Part shown: piece after piece, positions 55,845 through 64,000 of the stretch
Position numbering within the stretch: position 1 is the stretch's first letter
How the letters are laid out: each line of letters starts with the position of its first letter
Source of the DNA: Lineus longissimus
Taxonomy: Eukaryota; Nemertea; Pilidiophora; Heteronemertea; Lineidae
Assembly: GCF_910592395.1 (NCBI RefSeq)
Contig: NC_088325.1
Span: forward strand, 8,308,109-8,372,108
Reading direction: 5' to 3'
DNA: 64,000 bases
The notes under the pieces: generated by a model
Database searches by the model: none
Told to the model about the DNA's origin: nothing
Seen by the model: only the letters and a program-made list of their open reading frames with translations
Translations under genes and position numbers: made by a program

Positions 55845-56700
55845 GGAGCTTATACGATACTGTGGCGTCCGCCGGCGTCGTCGTCCGTTAGCAGAACACG
55901 TTTCGTCACCGCTAGCATGGCTAGGGCTAGATGGCTAAAACTTGGTTTGATGGTAGCTTTGGGCAATATGCCCGGAGGTATTTTCCTTTTTCGCAATATG
56001 ACCTACTTTCTGGCCTCCAGGTGGCCATCTTGGAAATAGTTTTTTGCCTTTTTGAAGCTAATGGTTGTACGTAGAGTGACGAAATTTTAATGGTGGGTGT
56101 ATCTAATAAGGTTTAATGCGATTTCACCCAGGGGTTTGATTTGACGTACTTTTCAAGATCACAGAGGTCAAAGTTCACTAAACACCGATAGGTGGCACGT
56201 TTAGTTTCTATTTGAGCTAGAAGGTTCTAAACTTGTGACGACATACATCAAGAGACCCTCTATTCTACCCCAAAAATTTGTTTCGCTCGGACTTCAAATA
56301 TGGCCGCCATGCGGCCATCTTGAAAATGAAACAAAGTGGGATTGCAACCAAATTTCACGTGATTGTATATCTATGTACTCTCTACCATATCCCTGATTTT
56401 CAGTCAAATCCATTTACCAATATGGCTGCCAGGTAGCCATCTTGAAAATTAAACCAAGTCCTATTACTCCAAAACTAATGATCGGATTGCAACCAAACTT
56501 CATGTGGTTATGTATCTATGTACTCTTATCAATATCCCTAATTTTCAATGACAAATATGGCCGCCAGGCCGCCATCTTGAAAATCCAACGAAGTCCTATT
56601 ACTCCTAAACTGTTAAACAGATGTCAGCCAATTTCCATGTGACATGTACACTCTTCAATAACCCTGAAATTCAGTCAACTTTTTAACCAAAAAGCTATAC
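55845..56700 (+). repeat. AGCTCACC-family repeat, plus-strand copy
   Basis: It starts TTTTTAGCTCACCCCTGGGG, then GTCGTCGTCCGTTAG, and includes four phrases of the type ATGGCCGCCA...CATCTTGAAAAT spaced about 80-90 bp. It is the best copy of the family also found at 13140-13765 (inverted) and 57925-58490. No gene. Confidence 0.75.
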
Positions 56701-57149
56701 TTATTGGTGTGTTACGCTGGGGATCAATAAATGCCACGTCGTAGGTGTCCGGATTATCAAGGGGCGCGGTTACCGTTATACAATTTTTCAAAGTCCTTTA
56801 CCCATGTATACATAATATCCGTTCTACTCTGCGATATGGTACCATTCTCCATGTGAACTGCTTCTGTTTCCTGCCTTTCTTTTCCTAGGCCTATCTTTCT
56901 AATTTCTTGCCAGAATACTCGCGGATTGCGTGTTTGTAACTGTTCAATATTTTCTAGTTGCCTGCTATGAAATGCACAATTGGATTTGCGGAAGTATTTA
57001 TAAAAATCTTACTCGATCGTCTTTGTACCATGTTCTGAGTGCTTGCTTTAAGTCTTGATTTCCTTTACATTGGAGATGCCTCTTCTCAGCTACTTTGCAC
57101 AGTTACCATAATCCTTCAAGCTCAGGACTCCATCAGGTTTTTTTTATAT
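56701..57149. other. Unassigned non-coding sequence, possible LINE scrap
   Basis: On the minus strand parts near 56790-57050 read like the basic linker between LINE endonuclease and RT (Q-L-E-N-I-E-Q-L, RNPRVFWQE-like), but stops and frame changes prevent a firm call. Confidence 0.35.
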
Positions 57150-57890
57150 CCGTACTTTCGGAGAAAGTTCGGATATATTGTTTTTATCAGGATTGTCCGT
57201 CCGACCATCTGGCCGTCCGTCCGTCTGTATGTCACACTCTTGTGACCTCTTTACATTCTGAATGAGTTCGCCTAGACATGTCATATTTGGTGTGCACGTG
57301 TATCGGGTGAATATCAAGGCCAACTTCGATAATGGCTGATTTCGCCCTCAAGATGGCCGACTGTCGGCCATTTTGTTTTAAAACTTGCAAATGCCTTGTG
57401 ACCTCTCTACATTCTGAACGAGTTTGCCTAGACATTTCATATTTGGTGTGCACGTGTATCAGGTGAATATCAAGGCCAAGTTCGATAATGGCTGATTTCG
57501 CACTCAAGATGGCAGACTGTCTGCCATTTTGTTGTAAAACTTCCAAATCCCTTGTGACCTCTCTACATTATGAACGAGTTTGCCTAGACATTTCATATTT
57601 GGTGTGTATGTGTATCGGGTGAATATCAAGGTCAAGTTTGATAATGGCTGATTTTGCATTCAGGATGGCCGACTGGCAGCCTTTTTGTTGTAAAACTTGG
57701 AAATATCTTGTGACCTCTCTACTTTCTGAACGAGTTCACGTAGACATTTCTCGCTATAGAAATAGACTACCCAAAATAATAATAAAAGCCACTCCAATCA
57801 TCAGCTTCCTTCTTTACTATTCTATTCAGTTACACTACCAGCAACCTGATTTCACCAAAGTGCGGCTATACTAGCGTTTGCCAGCAAACG
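57150..57890. repeat. 156-bp minisatellite (about 3.3 units) within a GTCCGTCC-type repeat
   Basis: TTGTGACCTCT recurs at 57240, 57397, 57552 and 57708, spacing 157, 155 and 156. Each unit includes GCCTAGACATTTCATATTTG and AATGGCTGATTT. It starts with a TCCGTACTTTCGGAGAAAGT hairpin (57150-57170) and GTCCGTCCG. Because 156 is a multiple of three, an open frame persists on the minus strand; I regard it as incidental. Confidence 0.8.
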
Positions 57891-57924
57891 TGGTGCCTCT
57901 AGTGTATATTTCCTTTACCTTTTT

Positions 57925-58500
57925 AGCTCACCTCTCGGGAGCTTATACGATACCGTGGCGTCCGTCGGCGTCCATCGTTAGGGCTAGATGCTAGGGCTAG
58001 ATGGCTAAAACTTTGGGCAATATGCCCAGACGTATTTTCTTTTTCACGATATGACCTACTTTCTCTGACCTCCAGGCTGCCATCTTGGAAATTGGGTTTT
58101 TGCCTTTTTGAAGCTAATGGTTGTAGCTAGAGCGATGATAGGTGGCACGTTTCATTTCCATTTGAGCTAGAAGGTTCTAAACTTGTGAGGACATACATCG
58201 AGGGACCCCTCTATTTCTCTATTCAGGCGGCCATCATGAAAATTAAACAAAGTCCTGTTACTCCGAAACTAATGATCGGATTGCAACCAAACTTCATGTG
58301 ATTATGTACCTATGTACTCTCATCTATATTCCTAATGTTCAGTCAAATCCCATGACAAATATGGCCGCCATCGTGAAAATCCAAGAAAGTCCTATACTCC
58401 TAAACTGTTGAACAGATGTCAACCAATTTCCATGTGACATGTACACTCTTCAATAACCTGAAATTCAGTCAATTTTATAACCAAAATGCTATACTTAGAT
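57925..58500 (+). repeat. AGCTCACC-family repeat, internally deleted copy
   Basis: It starts TTTTTAGCTCACCTCTCGGG and follows 55845-56700 with at least two internal deletions. Non-coding. Confidence 0.7.
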
Positions 58501-58665
58501 GGTACCGGTATTTTTTCTTTTTTGCCAGTGAGCCAAGAGGAAGAATATTATCCAATACGTGTGACATATACGAAGAAATAATGAAGAGAACGGCTGGATG
58601 GTTCCTATAAACCTTAAAGTTGATTCACAAAACCCTCTAAGATTTCCGATCTAAGAGTTCTCTTA

Positions 58666-58796
58666 GGCACCTATTCCATAGAGCTATACCCTATACTATA
58701 CTATACGCGAACAATAGTTTCATGGTCATGCACCCTTTGTGAAGCCATTGTTCGCGTATAGTGTAGTATAGGGTATAGCTCTATGGAGAAGGTGCC
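58666..58796. mobile_element. 131-bp Harbinger-type MITE nested in the left end
   Basis: A near-perfect palindrome with GGCACC ends, flanked by TTA at 58663-58665 and 58797-58799, the TWA duplication of the Harbinger superfamily. The arms include ATAGAGCTATACCCTATACT and its inverse. Confidence 0.85.
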
Positions 58797-59073
58797 TTAG
58801 AGGACACTTACGGAAAATGTACGCAAACACTAAGATTCATTCACAGAACCTTCTTAGCCTATTCTAAGCAATTGCGTAGGATAAGTGAACAAGTAACGTT
58901 AAGTGAATGCGTAACTACAGCAATAACCATTGTATGTGGGTTCACAGCCAGCGCAAGACTGGCCTTATTATGCAAATAGCGTTATTACGTGAAAAGGATC
59001 ACAGTACACCTTTATAAGACTGTTTCTTGTAAAATTTCGCACACACTATGTATCGGTGACTAGGCCAGCAGTG

Positions 59074-60767
59074 ATGACGGACAGACATGACAGTGAGAAA
59101 AGGCAAAGAAAGGAAAACTTCACGCCACGAGAAATACAAAAACTCGTCGATCTGGTGTCCGTGAGGTGGAAACTGATAAGCAGCAAGTTTGGGGATAATG
59201 TGACTCTTGAACGAAAAAACAAGGCCTGGAAAGAAATTACCCTTAAAATTAACAGTATTTCGCCATGCCTTCGAACTAAGGAAGAGTTGAAGAAAAAATG
59301 GGACGATCTCAAACTGAATGCGAAGAAGAAGGCATCAAAGAAGACGCGTTCGGTGGCTGTAACAGGGAATCTACCCCTAGACGACCCGTCCTCGGGTGAC
59401 AATTGTGCCAGTGGTGGAGGAATGTCATGTAGCCTCAACAACATGGACGAGAGGATTGTTGGACTAATGGGCAATGACCTTGTCCAAGGCATTGATGGAG
59501 GGTACGGCTCGGCAGCCAGACAAACCACACCCAAAAGCAGGACAAAGGTATGTACTGTAAAGTCGGCTCAAAAAGAGGGCCAAAAAAATTGTCGCCAAAG
59601 ACTCTTTCTGCAATTGGTTCATTCACATTCAAGGCTTCAACATTGATTGGTTGAATCAAACTACTGATGCTTATTGTCAAAAATTGCCTCAGCACTTTGT
59701 GTTGCTCACTGAATTACCATCGCATTGGCTTTCTCAAGAGCCGAAACTAGTCGCGGCTGGCGCATGTACCTAATCGTCCCGCTATTTTCATAGGTTGAAA
59801 AATATGTGGCATTGCGTGACTCGTCCATGGTATTGCAAATAATGTGGTTCCCAACGTTATTGGGACCATCCGCTTGCATCTATTGAAGATACCCTCTGTT
59901 TTCAGACTGTGAAGTCGCCAACTATGATGTCACCAAGTCACGGCGCATCAGGTAGTGACGCATCAGGTAGTGATTTGGATGACTTTGATATCTCGCAAGG
60001 CAGCCCCACTTTTGGCATCACATCGAAGAGGTCGAAGAATAATCCGCATTATGAAGGGTCTCCAATTAAAAGCCCAACACCACCACCGTTTGAGAGGTAA
60101 GAATATAGGCCTACAGAGGGTAGAAAAATGTACAAATAGGCATAATGGGCACGTTGTTTTAAAAGTTCTCTTCTCCTACTGTAGTAAATGCAGCTTGGTC
60201 GTTAGAGGCCACTGAAATATCCCGTCAAGCCGAAACTAGAGTGTTCTGTAGTACCGGTACATGTAGTAGGTCAATGAAGGCGGATGACACGTTGTGTTAC
60301 TTCTGCTGGAGACAAAGCCATACAATTATAGCAATGACGAAAACTACTGTTACTTGAAAACCCCTCCAGTGGAGTTTCCTTTTAAAATGGCTGTTTTTTC
60401 CAACAGAACGCAAATGCAAGTGAAGCACCAGCCCTGCGTCAAAAGACCAAATGCGTCTGCTGCTGTCGGGGTTGCCATCGGGACACCAGAAGCGAAATCC
60501 TCTAAGACCGCACCTCCCCCAACGCCAACTGCCGAACTGGTCACCACTGAGAAACAACGCCTGGAAATCTACAAGCAGCGGCTAAAGCTTGAAGAAAAAA
60601 GAACGAAGTTGACAGAGACGGCTGTAGAATTGCTTCAAACCTTGGTGTCTATTGAGAAAGATAAAGTGAAGGGCAATGAAAATCGTGTAGACAAATCAAA
60701 GGATGATGTACATGTACCTGTTAATATTTTTGAGCAATTTAAAAAAAGGAAGCAGACCAAGAAGTAA
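59074..60767 (+). CDS. Harbinger Myb/SANT-like DNA-binding protein (three exons)
   Basis: In PIF/Harbinger elements this second protein binds the element ends and carries the transposase into the nucleus. Exons 59074-59547, 59906-60096 and 60407-60767 join with GT-AG introns (GTATGT...TTTTCAG; GTAAGA...TTCCAACAG) and keep one frame, 341 aa. The start is the ATG at 59074; the open frame upstream has only GTG. Domains: Myb/SANT-like trihelix at residues ~12-95 (KENFTPREIQKLVDLV, KNKAWKEITLKIN, KKKWDDLKLNAKKK), a low-complexity S/G/D linker, a P-rich segment, and a C-terminal coiled coil (EKQRLEIYKQRLKLEEKRTKL) with a basic tail (FKKRKQTKK). No stop or frameshift is seen, so this gene may still be intact. 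Confidence 0.85.
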
Positions 60768-61008
60768 GTTGTGGGTCTCAGTATATTTCATTAAATTTTG
60801 CCCTTCACATCTGAAAGAATGGACTGGTCTATTTCAACACGGAAGTGCGGTAAATATATACGACTGGCGGTAAGCCAATAAAGTTCATAGTTGACCTAAA
60901 TATTTTCCACAAGCCAAATTAGCATCTGAATGTGTGTTTTACTTTGTCTTTACTTTGAAATTAAATTCTGATAAGTTCGGTAACACTTCTTTACATTTTC
61001 TTCTTCAG

Positions 61009-62443
61009 TTAGTTAAAATGTTCCCTTATAATCTTCGCTCTTGTCCTACGACCGTCCTCGTCATCTTGCAGTAGAGGTGGGTTGTCGTCATCATCTGGAT
61101 GGTAGTCATTATTAGGCACACCGGGTGAAAGAGGTACACCACGTTCTTCACATACATTGTGCAACACTGCGGTTGCCACCACAACCTGGCAACACTTCCT
61201 TGGGATCAGCCTAATGACACCATCTGAAACGACGAAAATGTCTTGATTTCCTTTTTCCAAATACATGTACACAGGCATTGCCATGCTGCAGAATCGGGTC
61301 AGGAGCCGTTGTAACTTTCCAGGTGACAGCACCTACATTTTAATATTAAAATGGATTACATTGAGAGTGCTGCCACCTGGAAAGTTGCAACGGTTCCTGA
61401 CCGATTCTACAGTATTTAGAATCTTTGGTTTCTTGTTTATTCTTGGGTGGGGGGGGGGGTAATTTCCCCTACACGATCGTTTACAGCACATGAATACATG
61501 TAGGTGAAAGCCTAAGGCCATAACACCTCGTGTAACCCAAAGCTGTCACAGGCATAAGGCGTTAACAAAAATTAACAAGCATTACCTTCTCTGGTGAGGC
61601 ACAGCCATCTCATCTTCCAACGCCCAAATGCCCTTTCGATGACTGAACGTACTCGCCGATGGTGAGTGTTGTACCGCCTTTCAGCTGCATCCGCTGGATT
61701 TCGAACTGGGGTAAGAAGCCACGATCGCAATGGATACGCCTTGTCTTCAAGAAACCCGGCATGACCAATACCTTGTTGCATTTCACGATTTAGTTCACTA
61801 TCGGACCATATGAATGAATCATGAGTGGATCCGGGCCAACGTGCGACGATATCCGTGAACTTCAAATCAGGGGAGCACACACCCTGGATGTTCAAAGCAT
61901 GGAAACCTTTCCTGCACACATAAGCCTCTTCATTCTGAGTTGGACTTCTGACGGCAACCAAACTCCCATCAATGCAGCCAAGTACGTTTGGAATCCTATT
62001 TCTCCTCGTGTAAAATCCTTCAGAAATGCGCTCTTGGGTCTCCAGATCATGAGGAAACGAAATGAACTGCCTTGCTCTGTTAAGCAGTGCTTCCGATACT
62101 CTAGTAATTATCCTCAACACGGTTGGCTGACTTACATGAACCATATCAGCATTCGCTAATTGCAAGGATCCGGTAGCGTAGTATCTTAGAGCTGTTAGCA
62201 CTTGTAATGTACTAGGGATAGCATGGGACCTTCTCGTTGGGTGTTCTACATCTTGTCCTATAAGGTCTATTACTTCCAGAATGATTGGTCGGGTCAGTCT
62301 GTAACGCCTAGAAGTTGATCGTCATTGAACTCGTCTAACGGGTGCACACGATCTCGGAAAACCCGCTCGCGACGAATAGCTCGCTGGTTTTCCTCCTCAA
62401 TAACAACGAGAGCAGCTGCCATCTTCACAACACTCGCCTTCAT
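61009..62443 (-). pseudogene. Harbinger transposase (HARBI1-like), two exons, one frameshift
   Basis: DDE transposase that cuts and reinserts the element. Exon 1 runs from the ATG at 62443 to 61586 and exon 2 from 61223 to 61009; the intron has G|GTAATG and TTTCAG|A. Exon 1: VHPLDEFNDDQLL, then a one-base frameshift near 62310, then the helix-turn-helix region and the core LGCIDGSLVAVRSP (first Asp), FTDIVARWPGSTHDSFIW (second Asp), GFLEDKAYPLRSWLLTP and HHRRVRSVIERAFGRWKMRW (Glu). Exon 2: CCQVVVATAVLHNVC, the conserved end. About 357 residues if unbroken, close to HARBI1. The catalytic triad is present; only the frameshift and the intron hairpin count against activity. Confidence 0.88.
61286..61412. 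repeat. 127-bp hairpin in the transposase intron
   Basis: Arms of about 47 bp: CTGCAGAATCGGGTCAGGAG on the left and CGGTTCCTGACCGATTCTAC inverted on the right, with a loop TTTTAATATTAAAATGG. It lies wholly within the intron, so splicing would remove it. Possibly a tiny MITE. Confidence 0.7.
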
Positions 62444-62610
62444 AGCACTAAGTGTACTCTAAGAGGGTGTCAGGACCACACGTAGATTTACGGACTTGTT
62501 ACGCATTCACTTACAATTAAGAGTGCTTCGTGAATACCACGTAACTGCTAAGGAAACACTCCGAGGAGGTTACGCACACGTAACTCGTTAAGTGGGCTTT
62601 GTGAATCAGG

Positions 62611-63366
62611 TCTCTGGTTTCTGAAAAAATATAAAATGATACAAAATTAAGAACACTCTCAAATCCAATAACACCTTGTCACATGTCACTTCCGTTCTAT
62701 AGTAATAAAAGAAATTACTACCTGGAGTCACATTATTAGGCCTAAAAACAAGTACCTTGACCAAGAAACTCATTGCAAACTATTCCCATATTTTAATTCA
62801 AGACCGTCAGGTGCTGCCACCAGCACTACGGTGGACAAACTACAAAATCAGGGAAATCTCACATTTTCACTATCTGTCATGAAAAGACCAATAGTTCCCA
62901 GTCAAATACCTAGATAAACCAAGATCGAGTACAACAGTTCAGCTACCAGCAATGGCATTTAAAATATAATGGGAGCTCACCAATATTGCAAATAGAGACT
63001 TCGCCCTGAACATAATCACACACGTGGATATTCCTACACACACATCAGCGTGGCGACACAGAAAGAATCGCGACGTCACTGAGAAAGATTGAAGTTTTCC
63101 TTGAGTAAAGAATGTGCTGAGATTAACAGATTATTAAACTAAAGAAGTGGCTGAGACTATCAACTAGTGTTTTCGGAGGCTGACCAAAGTCAGAGTCACT
63201 AGGTCAATAAACCTTATTGGGTCAACAATGACTCCAGTTCTGACATGCATCCACATATTGATTGTGAAAATTACTCAAAGCAAACTCATTCTCGAATTTA
63301 CTGAGTCAGTTTGCCGATCAACAAAAACGATCACAGCCGTGCCTGTTCAAATCATTCTTGTCATGT
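62611..63366. other. Non-coding sequence, 3' flank of the host gene
   Basis: No open frame with motifs. It probably contains the 3' untranslated region of the minus-strand gene near 63366 and downward; no clear AATAAA on the minus strand identified. Confidence 0.45.
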
Positions 63367-64000
63367 TTACTTTTTCTGGTCGGCCCTGGACTTGAGAGGT
63401 GGCCGATACACATTGGATTTCTTTTGCTGAAAAAAAACAGAAAGAGGGGAATGAAATTTCATGATAGTTAAGATTGCATTTTGACACCTGAAAATAAGAA
63501 CATATTCATTCGACTGAAGCTGTATGAAGCTTGCAGGGAAACGCTTCATACGAGAAACTTTCACAGATTTCATAACTTCAAAGATACCTCCACTCCTTAT
63601 AAACCCAGACTCTAACTACAAGTTGACCAACAATAGATTAAAAACTTCTGAGGCACAAGTCGGTCAACTGACCCTTTCCTGGTAGCGCCTCTCATAGAAA
63701 TCCATCTCCGACTCCCCGGGCAGGTGACCTTGTATGTTGAACAGTTGGGTGCCAACTGGCTCAGCCTTTAGCCAGGAAAGAGAAGTCCATCGTGAATCCA
63801 TGTGTAGGGATATCGGGACATGTACATGAAATTATGAAATTGAAGACTTGTTCAACTTACACTTCTTGCACTTCATGAGATTCGTCTCCGAATGTTCGTC
63901 CGGGTAATGTTTACAGCCGCACCTGATTGGTTGAGAGCCATTCAGCGGGACGTAGCTGTACGAGTTACAGCGGCAGCCACGGACTTTGCACGGCTGAAGG
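63367..64000 (-). CDS. FAM221A: FAM221A-like gene, last three exons (5' part beyond the window)
   Basis: A host gene of unknown molecular function, conserved in animals. Exon at 63861-64000 encodes CKVRGCRCNSYSYVPLNGSQ, PIRCGCKH and KCKKC, the Cys-rich core of FAM221A. Exon 63673-63755 ends EMDFYERRYQER, matching the conserved FAM221A C-terminal FFERRYQER. Exon 63367-63426 encodes QKKSNVYR...ADQKK and the stop. Splice sites: T|GTAAGT, GCCAG|TT, AGG|GTCAGT and TTTCAG|C; the phases agree (1, then 0). The second half of the Cys-rich domain and the linker (GFHS.F.C.CG region of the family) would fall between the first two exons, but the intron is only 105 bp and contains no such sequence. So this copy lacks it, or the locus is rearranged or misassembled. 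Confidence 0.75.

Larger units (their letters stand above)
58619..62610. mobile_element. PIF/Harbinger DNA transposon with both genes
   Basis: The ends share TTGATTCACAAA (58620) and its inverse TTTGTGAATCA (62598-62608), followed inward by CTAAG/CTTAA-rich subterminal repeats and AGTGAATGCGTAAC on both sides. It contains a Myb-like gene on the plus strand and a HARBI1-like transposase on the minus strand, convergent, the standard Harbinger arrangement. Nested insertions: a 131-bp MITE in the left end and a hairpin in the transposase intron. The exact 3-bp target duplication is not resolved. Confidence 0.85.

Noticed and set aside
57232-57546. 104-codon minus-strand open frame
   Set aside because: A by-product of the 156-bp minisatellite whose unit length is a multiple of three.
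62611-63366. Further FAM221A-like exons downstream of the stop codon
   Set aside because: The stop at 63367-63369 ends the frame and no Cys-rich coding stretch is seen on the minus strand in this interval.
1-64000. CRISPR array, bacterial operons, phage or plasmid genes
   Set aside because: The repeats are transposon units and minisatellites, introns with GT-AG ends are present, and all recognised proteins are eukaryotic element proteins or FAM221A-like.
1-64000. tRNA or rRNA genes
   Set aside because: I looked for the GGTTCGAATCC-type B box and found only partial words such as GGGTTCGAGTTC near 12478, with no cloverleaf around it.

Overview
This is a metazoan nuclear window made almost entirely of nested transposable elements, with the 3' end of one host gene at the right edge. 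The organism is a eukaryote: there are GT-AG introns, LTR and non-LTR retrotransposons, PIF/Harbinger and MuDR-type DNA elements, and three exons that match the FAM221A family. The mix of BEL/Pao, Ty3/gypsy, CR1-like LINE, Harbinger and 'AGCTCACC' repeats, plus the frequent AGGCCTA and ACATGTA words, suggests a marine invertebrate, perhaps an echinoderm, hemichordate or lancelet. That placement is inference. I see no bacterial operon, rRNA, tRNA or CRISPR array. || Layout. 1-7.5 kb: a decayed BEL/Pao pol gene split by an unfamiliar RNase-H-fold, transposase-like gene, which is itself split by a 945-bp MuDR-like MITE with a clean 9-bp target duplication. 9.4-12.85 kb: a 2.7-kb LTR element with no reverse transcriptase. 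It has matching LTRs and a two-frame cargo: an 11-residue Cys-repeat protein followed by a chromodomain protein. Its right LTR is split by a 704-bp solo LTR of another element. 13-24 kb: fragments of dispersed repeats, a LINE scrap, an element with subterminal GGCACT arrays and a foldback element with ~400-bp arms. 24-38.3 kb: a tandem mosaic of two repeat units, here called U (~1.36 kb) and R (~1.5 kb), carrying MITE insertions and a nearly complete CR1-like LINE. 39.2-39.9 kb: a foldback element built of CCACCGCGGTGG blocks. 41.2-54.0 kb: a 12.8-kb Ty3/gypsy element with ~2% LTR divergence, PBS, polypurine tract, broken gag-pol and several nested elements. 55-58.5 kb: AGCTCACC-type repeats and a 156-bp minisatellite. 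58.6-62.6 kb: a PIF/Harbinger transposon with both of its genes, a three-exon Myb-like gene that looks intact and a transposase with one frameshift. 63.4-64.0 kb: the last three exons of a FAM221A-like host gene on the minus strand. || How the parts relate. Nesting gives a relative chronology: BEL first, then the RNase-H-fold element, then the MuDR MITE; the RT-less LTR element before the solo LTR; the R array before the MuDR MITE, the telomere-repeat MITE and the LINE. The two 943-945-bp MITEs, each with its own 9-bp duplication, show that one family moved repeatedly here. The most unusual contents are the chromodomain LTR element, the RNase-H-fold gene, the U/R mosaic with a flipped segment between copies, and the CCGCGG foldback.
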